From Kaistia dalseonensis (GTDB lineage Bacteria; Pseudomonadota; Alphaproteobacteria; Rhizobiales; Kaistiaceae), in NCBI RefSeq assembly GCF_030814715.1, contig NZ_JAUSVO010000001.1:372001-436000 (forward strand): a stretch of DNA of 64,000 nt. The letters are read 5' to 3'. Below are positions 8,856 to 17,500 of the stretch, in pieces. Position numbers and translations under genes: made by a program. A model generated the notes under the pieces. That model had not been told where the DNA came from. It did not search any database and worked only from the letters and a program-made list of their open reading frames with translations. Numbering within the stretch: position 1 is the first letter of the stretch; every line of letters begins with the position of its first letter.

Positions 8856-9635
8856 TCAGCGCGCCTTGGCGGCGTCCTCAATGAGCGAGGCGACTTCGCG
8901 GGGATGCGAGACCATCAGGGCGTGGGAAGCGCCGTCGATCTCGACCGTCTTCACGGCATGGGCGCGCTCGGCCATGAACTTCATGACCGCGGCCGGAATG
9001 TTGCGATCGTCCGAGCCGTAGATCACGTAGGAGGGGATGGTCTTCCAACTGGCGGCGCCGGAGGGCTCCGCAAGCGCTGCGGCTTTGATCGGCCGCTGCG
9101 TCGCTGCCATCAGCCGAACCTCGGCTGCAGGGAGATCGGCTGCGAACTGAGCCCGGAACTTCTCGGGCCGGATATAGAGGTCCTGTCCACCCTCGGGCAG
9201 CGGCACGGAGAGCAAGGCTTTGTCGAGTGTGCTGCCGGGAAACTTGACGGACAGCGACGCGCTGGATTCGCCGGGTTCCGGGGCGAAGGCGGCGACATAG
9301 ACGAGCGCCTTCACCTTGCTCTTCCCGTTGGCCGCCTCGGTGATGACAGGGCCGCCATAGGAATGGCCGACGAGGACGATTGGCCCTTCGGTCGACGCGA
9401 TCAGGGACGAAACCGATTGGGCGTCGGACTTCACGCCGCGCAGCGGATTGGCCGCGGCAATCGCGTGATAACCGTCGCGGCCAAGCTGGGCGAGGACGCC
9501 GTCCCAACTGGAGGACTCGGCGAATGCGCCATGTACCAGGATGATCGTCGGTTTCGACTCGGCGGCTCTCGCCGCGGCGCTGGCTGCAAGCGCGAACGAC
9601 GTGCCGAGCAGCAGGGTTCGTAGGATCGAGTGCAT
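8856..9635 (-). CDS. Secreted alpha/beta hydrolase
   Basis: ATG at 9635 is chosen because GGAGG lies seven bases upstream and the product then begins with a clean signal peptide (hydrophobic LLLGTSFALAASA, cleavage after ARA). The 259-residue protein has HGAF for the oxyanion hole, nucleophile Ser92 in GHSYGG, an acid at Asp209 or Asp210 and His238. It resembles small esterase-like hydrolases of the AB_hydrolase_6 type. It is the first gene of the leftward cluster, so the cluster promoter should lie just upstream of 9635. Confidence 0.85.
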   Translation of the reverse strand: MHSILRTLLLGTSFALAASAAARAAESKPTIILVHGAFAESSSWDGVLAQLGRDGYHAIAAANPLRGVKSDAQSVSSLIASTEGPIVLVGHSYGGPVITEAANGKSKVKALVYVAAFAPEPGESSASLSVKFPGSTLDKALLSVPLPEGGQDLYIRPEKFRAQFAADLPAAEVRLMAATQRPIKAAALAEPSGAASWKTIPSYVIYGSDDRNIPAAVMKFMAERAHAVKTVEIDGASHALMVSHPREVASLIEDAAKAR

Positions 9636-9903
9636 TGCTACCTCCATGGCCGGGATGGCCGACGGGTTCGACAATGCGCTCGGGGCTGGCGTTGCAACCA
9701 TTGGGCGAACGGACAGCCACCGCCATGCCAAGGTCTAGTCGGACCTCGCGACCAGGCGCGGTCGACCGGCCGCGGAGGCGCGGGCTGACTGTCGAGCGGT
9801 TGGGCTGATGCCTGGCAGAGGATGGCGACGTGCGGCCGGGTGCAGGTCACGCCAATCCGATCGATCGGCATGACCATCCCGACGTCTTGTCGGTCCTCGC
9901 CTA

Positions 9904-10530
9904 ATGCCCGGTCGATTTCAGACGCACGAGATCAATCGCCTCGGTGAACGCGCGATCGGAGACGCAGAGGAGAATTCAGAATGTTCCGCGAGGGGGCAGC
10001 GCGCCAGGCGCAATCGCCACGGAGCGGCGGCGGCAACTGCCCGAGGATCACCATTGCTGGAAGATGGACTGAACTCGACCGGCGACCTGCACGACCTCGG
10101 CAACTTGATCCAGGTCGCAGCATCGGCGCTTAGTCGTTCCGCGGGTGGGCGCTCAATGGTTGCAGCACCGGCGCTCGGCTCGCTCGTCGGAGCAGCGAGG
10201 ACCGGGCTGCAGCAACATGTCCGCGGGCTCGAACGACGACGCTGGCCGGGCCGGTATGGTCGCGTCCCTGGTGGACGTCGCGGGGGTTGTTTCCCTGTGA
10301 TTGTCGTCAGTGTCAGGGATGACGACGCGGGAATGTCGCCGGAGCCGAAGTAGCGCTTCGCCCTCCCGCCGCCGTCCGCTCACTCCGGTGGCCCTGCGGG
10401 GCTTGGCAATCGCGGACCGGTCATCGCTATCCGAAGACCGGCCGAATAGCGAGGCGGTGCACTTCAAGTCCACTGCCTCGCGCTCACAGTCTGGTGCCGA
10501 TTCCGATTGGCTCCGGTCGGCTGGTGCAGA
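9904..10530 (+). pseudogene. Decayed sensor histidine kinase remnant
   Basis: One forward frame keeps pieces of a histidine kinase in the right order. HDLGNLIQVAASALSR (about 10093-10140) is a DHp phospho-acceptor segment, followed by ARTGLQQHVRGLE. The ATPase G1-like box VSVRDDDAGMSPE lies about 10307-10345. In-frame TAG stops follow at 10351 and 10447. Between and after them remain SGGPAGLG (a G2-like piece) and RGGALQVH with RFRLAPVG, the usual end of an HATPase domain. The distance from DHp to G1 is about 75 codons, shorter than normal, and no N box is seen, so an internal deletion is likely. I see nothing else in 9636-10561 apart from a hairpin at 10451-10479. The 5' limit is uncertain. 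Confidence 0.65.
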
Positions 10531-10561
10531 CCGGACCAGCGACTGACAGGATTGTTCGTCG

Positions 10562-11332
10562 CTAGAATGCCGGTGTGAGCTTCTGTGCGATCGACAGACG
10601 CAGCCAATCCTCGAAGCGCGTCATGGCAAAGCGTGGATGATCACCGGGCATCAGGGAGTCGTCGTCGAGAATGGCCCCGAAATACGGGGCCTGGCGGTCG
10701 GGAATGACAGGTCGCGGATCCTCATTGGCGGTGAGTATCTGCACGGCGAGCTCGTCGAGCCGGAAGCTGTCTGGTCCGACCACCTCGAGCTCCTGATTCT
10801 GGGGGCGGCCGAGCGCGATGTCACGCAGAGCGACCGCGACGTCGCCGGCGGCGATTGGCTGAACATATGCCGGCGTGACATGCAGCGCGCTGCCTTCCGG
10901 GTCTGCTTCGACGATTGCGCCGATGAACTCGAAGAACGGCGCGGAACGCAGAATGGTATAGGGCCTCTGTGAGCCCCTGACGAGGCGCTCCTGAGCCATC
11001 TTGGCGCGAAAATAGCCGCTGCCGGGCAGTCGATCGGTGCCGACCGCCGAAAGCGCCACGTGATGGCGGACGCCGGCCTCCGATTCAGCGGCGAGGAGAT
11101 GGCGGCCCGATGCCTCGAAAAAGGCGAGAGCTGTTTCGGGATCCTCCGATGGGGAGTTCGACACGTCGACGACGACGGACGCGTCACGAAGGGCATCGGC
11201 AAGGCCGGACCCGCTCACGGTATCGACGCCGAGTGTAGGCGAGGCCGGCACGACCTCGTGGTCGGTCAGGCGCAGCAGCTCCACAAGTCTTGACCCGATG
11301 AGGCCGGTCCCGCCTATCACGACAATCTTCAT
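10562..11332 (-). CDS. NmrA-like NAD(P)-binding protein, paralogue of 8040-8798
   Basis: ATG at 11332 is chosen because the protein then begins exactly at the Rossmann strand (MKIVVIGGTGLIGS), with GGGCGA upstream; the extra upstream sequence is low-complexity and Arg-rich. The 256-residue product has GGTGLIG at 7-13 and no classical SDR active site, as in NmrA-like proteins. It matches the gene at 8040 along its whole length (VVPASPTLGVDTV, GYFRAKMAQERL, RFEDWLRLS). Its 3' end abuts the histidine-kinase remnant, which runs the other way. Confidence 0.83.
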   Translation of the reverse strand: MKIVVIGGTGLIGSRLVELLRLTDHEVVPASPTLGVDTVSGSGLADALRDASVVVDVSNSPSEDPETALAFFEASGRHLLAAESEAGVRHHVALSAVGTDRLPGSGYFRAKMAQERLVRGSQRPYTILRSAPFFEFIGAIVEADPEGSALHVTPAYVQPIAAGDVAVALRDIALGRPQNQELEVVGPDSFRLDELAVQILTANEDPRPVIPDRQAPYFGAILDDDSLMPGDHPRFAMTRFEDWLRLSIAQKLTPAF

Positions 11333-11721
11333 GGCTCTCGCCCTTTCCTGGCTTCGCGTGGCGCGGCCTCGCGGCGCCTTCCTTGCGGTTGAGATGAGAG
11401 CCGGACGGGTTGGGCGCTCGCCTGCCAGTTCGTCGGCTGCAGAGAGAAACCGGAAAAACCTCTGCACTCGCCATCCCCGTCGCGTCCGGTTGACACGGCT
11501 CTCCACCTATCTATCGGCGGATGTCGTGTGATACCGTCGCCATGAAGTATAGATGGGACAGTGTATTGGTGCAGGTTTGACAATCTGGTTCTACAACGCG
11601 ATATATCTCGGCTTCTGGCGAAGATGGGCTATGATTTTCTGTGATTGATGGAGCTGAATAGGCTGTCGTAGCGGCCGAGCGAAACGATCGAGATCGCGGC
11701 ATAGGGGTGATATCAGGTCGA

Positions 11722-11736
11722 TATAGATTATCTATA
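11722..11736. promoter_or_regulatory. AT-rich palindrome upstream of the DUF1344-like gene
   Basis: TATAGATTATCTATA forms a perfect 6-base inverted repeat with a 3-base centre. It lies about 75 bases before the start at 11811, in an AT-rich island (about 11530-11760) that stands out from the GC-rich surroundings. It could be an operator or overlap a promoter -10. The rest of 11333-11810 has no recognisable gene on either strand. Confidence 0.35.
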
Positions 11737-11810
11737 CGATGGTCCAGGCGCATCTCCCCGATCTGTTGATTAATCTTGCTGTCGATCTGACACCAACAGA
11801 GGACAACCCG

Positions 11811-12083
11811 ATGACCAGGATCATTTCGATGGGCTCTGCCGCCCTTCTTCTGGCCAGCATCCTTCCCGCCCATGCCGAGCAGACAACCGGTGTTGTCAGG
11901 TCCGTCAATGCATGGACCGGTGTGCTCACCTTGCAGTCCGGCGAAGCCTTCAGGTTCGACGACCCTTTCCTGCTCAATGGCATCGCGCCGGGCGACCGCG
12001 TCGGCGTGTTCCACCAGCGGGGTAACGGCGTCAATGTCTACGATCCCGATCCGGCTATCCGTGACGACATCGATGTCAACTGA
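11811..12083 (+). CDS. Small secreted DUF1344-like protein
   Basis: A 90-residue protein with a signal peptide (MTRIISMGSAALLLASILPAHA) and a short beta-rich body, TTGVVRSVNAWTGVLTLQSG then PGDRVGVFHQ. This repeats the pattern of DUF1344 periplasmic proteins of rhizobia, whose function is unknown. AGAGGA precedes ATG 11811 by about seven bases; an upstream in-frame ATG at 11739 would destroy the signal peptide. It stands alone after the AT-rich palindrome. Confidence 0.7.
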   Translation: MTRIISMGSAALLLASILPAHAEQTTGVVRSVNAWTGVLTLQSGEAFRFDDPFLLNGIAPGDRVGVFHQRGNGVNVYDPDPAIRDDIDVN

Positions 12084-12393
12084 GGCGCGAGCGGGAGCCG
12101 ATACAGCGAATGTTGGCATCCGGGAACGCCACCCGGCGCCCCAATGCAGGGCGCGGCGATCGGAGAGCCCGGTGAGCAAACGAACGACCCATGGAACGAA
12201 GGACGGCAATCCTTCGGTATCGGCCGCGGTCGACCAGGAACAGTCTGTGCGCGATGGGACCGACGAGGCAATCCGACCCGAGGCACTGCTCGACCCAAGA
12301 TCGGGGAGGGGCGAAACCACTCCGGTTCGACCGCCTCGAGGTCCATCGCGGCTTTGGCGCTCTCATTGAATCCCGGCCAAGGGGGGTGGCCCC
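12084..12393. other. Intergenic gap, no convincing gene
   Basis: These 310 bases lie between the DUF1344-like gene and the MscS channel. A forward frame from GTG 12172 to the stop at 12369 would give a 65-residue Asp/Glu/Arg-rich peptide with GGAGAG upstream, but it lacks the strong third-position GC bias of nearby genes and matches nothing I recognise. No hairpin or promoter stands out. Confidence 0.4.
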
Positions 12394-13935
12394 ATGCGCC
12401 GCTCCAGGGTCCCGACCTCCATGACTATATTGGACGCGCCCGGCTTTCACGTTGCCCTGCTCGGTATAGCGGGCATCGCGGTCTGGTGGATCATCCCGCG
12501 TCGCCGTTCGACGACGCGGCTGTATGTGCAGATTGGCTTCTTCCTCGCGATGTCTGCTTTGCTCCTGGAAGATGTCGTCATTCCCTACGCGCCGGACACT
12601 GCGAACCGGGAAGTGATCGCAGCCGCCGTGCTAACGACAGCCAAGCTGTTATGGTGGGTGCATCTCGCCTGGGCGCTGATCGGCATTGTCCGCCTCTATC
12701 TCGTGTTCGAGCGGAGGCCGCGCGAAGCACGCCTCATTCAAGAGGTCGTCGTCGGCGTCGTCTATGTCGGCACGGCTCTATCGATCCTGTCATTCGTCTT
12801 TGCCGTGCCGGTGGGCACGCTCATCGCCACATCGGGCGCGCTCGCGCTTGTCCTGGGTCTCGCACTTCAGACGACGCTAAGCGACGTCTTTTCTGGCATC
12901 GCCCTTACGGTCGGCCATCCCTATGGTCTCGGAGACTGGATCATGCTCGATGACGGCACTGAAGGACGGGTCGTCGAGACCAATTGGCAATCCACCCATC
13001 TTCTGACGGCTGGACACAATATCGTCGTGCTGCCGAACAGTGTTCTGGCCAAACTGGCGCTGACCAATGTCAGCAGCCCCGATGAGTCCCACGGTCTCTC
13101 TGTGACGGTCAGGATCGCCGCGACGACGTCTCCCGCCGCCATCGTGGCAGTCATGCAAACAGCGCTCTCCAGTTGTGATGTGATTCTCGACGAGCCCGCT
13201 CCGCTAATTGTCATTCGCGACATCGATGATGCAGCGGTCGAGCTCGATCTCTGGGCCCGGGTCGCCAATGTCGAGGGCCGGGTCGCGGCCAGAAACGCGA
13301 TCGTCGATCTCGTCTATCGCCACAGCCGGGCCGCCGGGCTTTCTTTGGCTCCCCCTGCCGTGGCGGCACGAGCGGGCCTGTTCACTCATGTGGCCATGCA
13401 ACTGCCAGAAGCGCTCGAACTCATCCGCTCCTCTCCGGTCTTTGCTGCGCTCGATCAGGACGAAGCGCGGTCGCTCGCCGCATCCGCGCAATTCCGCCGC
13501 TTCCACCGCGATCATGCTGTCGGTCCACAAAGCGTGGCACAGCCATCGCTGATGATCATTCGAACCGGTGTGGCGATCTGGGAGGAAGCCCGCGGGGGAG
13601 GCACATTCGCGAGGGGCCATCTGGCGCCTGGAGACGTCTTCGACGCCGCCTCGCCGGCCGCCTCTGGAGACGGTTTCTCGTTGCGCGCAATGACAGAGAT
13701 GACGGTCTACGAAATCGAGGCCGGACGTGCCGCGCGGCTCCTCGCCGATCACCCCGAGGTGGCCAGAGAGATTTCGGCGGCATTCGAACGGATGCCCGTC
13801 TTACCAGAGCCTGCAAAGGTAAGTCCGTCGCAGGGGGCGTCGGGGTTGGCGCGTTCCCTTCACAACCTGCTGCTCTCGAAGTCTCGCGGCGATGCATCCA
13901 GCCGTCACGGGCCGCCAGCAGAGCCACGGAGCTGA
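12394..13935 (+). CDS. MscS-family mechanosensitive channel with cyclic-nucleotide-binding-like tail
   Basis: A 513-residue membrane protein. Hydrophobic helices lie near residues 18-35, 45-63, 85-104 and 118-138, followed by the pore helix rich in Gly/Ala/Leu (141-160) and the MscS beta domain starting VGHPYGLGDWIMLDDGTEG. Residues 345-465 resemble a cyclic-nucleotide-binding fold (SSPVFAALDQDEARSLA at its start, LAPGDVFD in the middle), although the phosphate-binding Arg is hard to place. MscS channels gate on membrane tension; CNB-bearing relatives may also respond to a nucleotide. The start is ATG 12394, preceded by a G-rich run; ATG 12421 is an alternative. Confidence 0.83.
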   Translation: MRRSRVPTSMTILDAPGFHVALLGIAGIAVWWIIPRRRSTTRLYVQIGFFLAMSALLLEDVVIPYAPDTANREVIAAAVLTTAKLLWWVHLAWALIGIVRLYLVFERRPREARLIQEVVVGVVYVGTALSILSFVFAVPVGTLIATSGALALVLGLALQTTLSDVFSGIALTVGHPYGLGDWIMLDDGTEGRVVETNWQSTHLLTAGHNIVVLPNSVLAKLALTNVSSPDESHGLSVTVRIAATTSPAAIVAVMQTALSSCDVILDEPAPLIVIRDIDDAAVELDLWARVANVEGRVAARNAIVDLVYRHSRAAGLSLAPPAVAARAGLFTHVAMQLPEALELIRSSPVFAALDQDEARSLAASAQFRRFHRDHAVGPQSVAQPSLMIIRTGVAIWEEARGGGTFARGHLAPGDVFDAASPAASGDGFSLRAMTEMTVYEIEAGRAARLLADHPEVAREISAAFERMPVLPEPAKVSPSQGASGLARSLHNLLLSKSRGDASSRHGPPAEPRS

Positions 13936-14320
13936 GGCCGCAAGCTCAACGATTTCCATGGGTTGAACCGCCCCAGTTTCGGTCGCATGCCCTTTGGTTT
14001 GAGGCAGGCCGCCAAGGCATGTTCTTTCAGCTCGAGCGTGTGGTGGGCGCCCGCGTGCGGCTCGACATGAAGCTGGAGTCTGGCGGGCAGCCTATGCCGA
14101 TAAGGGCAACGGCCACGATGCACCGCCACGCGTCGCGAGGGCGACCAGTACCGAGAAGTCCCTCCAATCAACATCGGGCATGCGGATTGAGCACTTGATG
14201 CCCGACTGTTTGCGATGGCTCGGCTGTCGAGAGGCAATTGCTGGAATGCCCATCATTCGGAACATTAGCCCAGTTGCCTTCGGGGGGGTGCGGCGGGAGC
14301 TGACCTTGCCCATACGGTGA
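13936..14320. other. Intergenic gap with a possible insertion-sequence scar
   Basis: About 385 bases between the MscS gene and the LexA-controlled promoter hold no convincing gene. TTGAACCGCCCC near 13963 resembles terminal repeats that I associate with some IS3-type elements, but no transposase frame or matching second end is visible. I treat it as unexplained. Confidence 0.25.
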
Positions 14321-14349
14321 TTGACTCACGGAACAAAACGTGAACATAT
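14321..14349 (+). promoter_or_regulatory. Promoter with alphaproteobacterial LexA (SOS) box
   Basis: GAACAAAACGTGAAC at 14331-14345 fits the alphaproteobacterial LexA site GAAC-N7-GAAC exactly. It lies between a -35-like TTGACT (14321-14326) and a -10-like ACATAT (14344-14349) spaced by 17 bases, the usual place for LexA to block RNA polymerase. The first start codon downstream is at 14383. The signal therefore points to DNA-damage induction of the 32-residue protein and perhaps, by read-through, dnaE. Confidence 0.75.
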
Positions 14350-14382
14350 GTGGATATCGCAGTGTTTTCAGAGGATAACGCC

Positions 14383-14481
14383 ATGACGATACTTGTTCGC
14401 GATCTCGCCGCTCTCGCAGCCCTCGGTCTCTTCGTCGCCACCGTCAGCCTCTGGTCGGACCTGATCGTCCACATCGTCTGA
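14383..14481 (+). CDS. SOS-controlled 32-residue single-pass membrane protein
   Basis: A short gene with AGAGGA seven to eight bases before its ATG. The product has a charged start (MTILVRDLA), one strongly hydrophobic stretch at about residues 8-28 containing LGLFVATVSLW, and a short tail ending VHIV. Size, single membrane helix and LexA box recall SidA of Caulobacter, an SOS-induced 29-residue inhibitor of cell division. I propose a similar role by analogy only. dnaE begins 109 bases downstream on the same strand. I recognise no named family. Confidence 0.65.
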   Translation: MTILVRDLAALAALGLFVATVSLWSDLIVHIV

Positions 14482-14590
14482 GGCGGGCGGCTGCGTCGAT
14501 CCGCTCGTGGAGTGGACGCGGCTGTTGTGGACCTGGCCGGGCGACTCGGAGGACAATGGCGGCTTGTTGCTCGGTCGAGAGGTCAACCGC

Positions 14591-17500
14591 ATGAGCCGTC
14601 CGGTCGCAGAGGATCGCCTCGTCAAGGATGTCGGCTTCGTCCATCTGCGCGTGCATTCCGCCTATTCGTTGCTCGAAGGCGCGCTGCCGCTGAAGACGCT
14701 GACCAAGCTCGCGATCGCCGACAAGATGCCGGCACTCGCCCTCACGGATACGGGCAATCTGTTCGGGGCGCTGGAATTCTCCGAGAAGATGGTCGAGATC
14801 GGCATTCAGCCGATCATCGGCTGCCAGATGGCGATCGACTTCGACGACGGCTTCGAGCCGAGCCGTCGTCCGCTGCCGGGTCAGAAATCGCTCGCCGATC
14901 TCGTCATGCTGGCCGCGAGCGAGGAGGGATACTGGAATCTGGTCCGCCTCGTCTCGCGCTCCTTCATGGAGACGGATTCGGGCGACCGCCCGCATATTTC
15001 GATCGCCGATCTCGAAGGCGCGCATCAGGGGCTCATCGTGCTGTCCGGCGGCGGCAACGGGCCGGTCGACCAGGCGATCCGGGTCGGGCAGGGTGCCTTT
15101 GCGGAGAAGCGGCTGGAGCGTCTGGCCGCCATGCTGGACAACAGGCTCTATGTCGAATTGCAGCGTCACAAGACGCCGGATGAACTGCGCACCGAGCCGG
15201 AGCTGGTTTCGCTCGCCTATCGCCACGGTCTGCCGCTGGTCGCGACCAATGAGGCGTTCTTCCCGAAGCGCGGCGATTACGAGGCCCATGACGCGCTGAT
15301 CGCCATCGCCGAGGGTGCGGTGGTGGCGGACGACAAGAGGCGCCGGCTGACGGCGGAGCATTATTTCAAAAGCCGCGCCGAGATGGTGTCGCTGTTCTCC
15401 GACCTGCCCGAGGCGGTCGGCAATTCGGTCGAGATCGCGCTGCGCTGCCATTACCGGCCGCTGAAGCGCAAGCCGATCCTGCCGCGCTTCGCCGGCGCCG
15501 ATGCCGATGCGGAGGAGGCGGAAAAGGCCGAGGTGGCGGCGCTGCGCCAGCAGGCACGCGACGGGCTGGAGAAACGCCTCGCCTTCCATGGCCGCGCGCC
15601 GGGATTGTCGGAGGAAGATTACTGGTCGCGGCTCGAATTCGAGCTCGGCGTCATCGAGAAGATGAAGTTCCCCGGCTACTTCCTGATCGTCGCCGACTTC
15701 ATCAAATGGGCCAAGGCACAGGGCATTCCGGTCGGGCCGGGCCGCGGCTCGGGCGCGGGCTCGCTGGTCGCCTGGTCGCTCACCATCACCGATCTCGATC
15801 CGATGCGCTTCGCGCTGCTGTTCGAGCGCTTCCTCAATCCCGAGCGCGTCTCGATGCCGGATTTCGACATCGATTTCTGCCAGGACCGCCGCGACGAGGT
15901 CATCAACTACGTCCAACAGAAATATGGCGCCGCGCAGGTCGCGCAGATCATCACCTTCGGTACGCTGCAGGCGCGCGCCGTGCTGCGCGATGTCGGCCGC
16001 GTGCTGCAGATGCCCTATGGCCAGGTCGACCGGCTCTGCAAGCTCGTGCCGCAGAACCCGGCCAATCCCGTCTCGCTCGACAAGGCGATCGAGGACGAGC
16101 CGCGCCTGCGCGCCGCCCGCGACGAGGAGCCGATCGTCGCCCAACTGCTCGACATGGCGCAGAAGCTCGAGGGCCTCTATCGCCACGCCTCGACGCATGC
16201 CGCAGGCATCGTGATCGGCGATCGCCGGCTGGATGCGCTGGTGCCGCTCTATCGCGACCCGCGCTCCTCCATGCCGGTGACCCAGTTCAACATGAAATGG
16301 GTCGAGAGCGCCGGGCTGGTGAAGTTCGACTTCCTCGGCCTGAAGACGCTGACCGTCCTCGAAACCGCTGTAAAGCTCGTCGCCAAGCGCGGGATAAAGC
16401 TCGATCTTTCGGCGCTGCCGCTCGACGACAAGCTCTCCTACGACATGCTGACGCGGGGTGAGACGGTCGGCGTGTTCCAGTTGGAAAGCCAGGGCATGCG
16501 CAAGGCGCTGGTCGGCATGCGGCCGGACCGGTTCGAGGACATCATCGCCCTCGTCGCGCTCTATCGCCCTGGCCCGATGGACAATATCCCGACCTACAAC
16601 GCCCGCAAGCATGGCGAGGAGAAGCCGGACTATCTCCACCCCCTGCTGGAGACGGTGCTGAAGGAGACCCACGGCGTCATCATCTACCAGGAACAGGTGA
16701 TGCAGATCGCGCAGATCCTGTCCGGCTATTCGCTCGGCGAAGCGGATCTTCTGCGCCGTGCCATGGGCAAGAAGATCAAGGCCGAAATGGATGCGCAGCG
16801 CGTGCGCTTCGTCGAGGGCGCCGTCAAGCAGGGCCTGACCAAGGAACGCGCCGACACGATCTTCGACCTCCTGGCGAAATTCGCCGATTACGGCTTCAAC
16901 AAGAGCCACGCGGCCGCCTATGCGCTGGTCGCCTACCAGACCGCCTATATGAAGGCGAACTATCCGGTCGAGTTCCTGGCGGCGTCGATGACGCTCGACA
17001 TGGGCAATACCGACAAGCTGAACGATTTCCGCCGCGAGGCGATGCGACTCGGCATTACGGTTGAGCTTCCCTCGGTCAACCGCTCGGGCGGCGTCTTCGA
17101 CGTCGAGGATGGGCGGATCCTGTATTCGCTCGCAGCGATCAAGGGCGTCGGCGGGCAGGCGATCGAGCATCTGGTCGAGGCGCGGGGTGAGCGCCCCTTC
17201 AGCGATCTCGCCGATTTCGCCGCGCGCATCAACCCGAAGATCCTGAACAAGCGCACGCTGGAAAGCCTGATCGCAGCCGGCGCGTTCGATGCCTTCGAGC
17301 GCGATCGCGCCCAGATCCTGGCCGGTGCCGAGCGCATCCTCGCCATGGGCGCGCGTGTGGTCGAAGGCTCGATGAGCGGGCAGAACGATTTCTTCGGCGG
17401 CGGCGGCGCGCAGCGCGAGCCGCTGATCCTCCCGCCGGTCGAGCCCTGGTTGCCCTCGGAGCGATTGCAGCGCGAGCATGCGGTGGTTGGCTTCTATCTC

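Noticed and set aside
10451-10479. Hairpin with TTCAAGTCC in the loop, reminiscent of a tRNA T-arm
   Set aside because: No acceptor stem, D-arm or anticodon arm can be built around it; it lies in the histidine-kinase remnant and codes for part of its HATPase end.
12172-12369. Possible 65-residue gene with GTG start
   Set aside because: It has a GGAGAG upstream but weak codon bias, low-complexity composition and no recognisable similarity, so it is mentioned only in the gap entry.
13963-13974. TTGAACCGCCCC resembling an IS terminal repeat
   Set aside because: No transposase frame, matching second end or target duplication was found within the gap.
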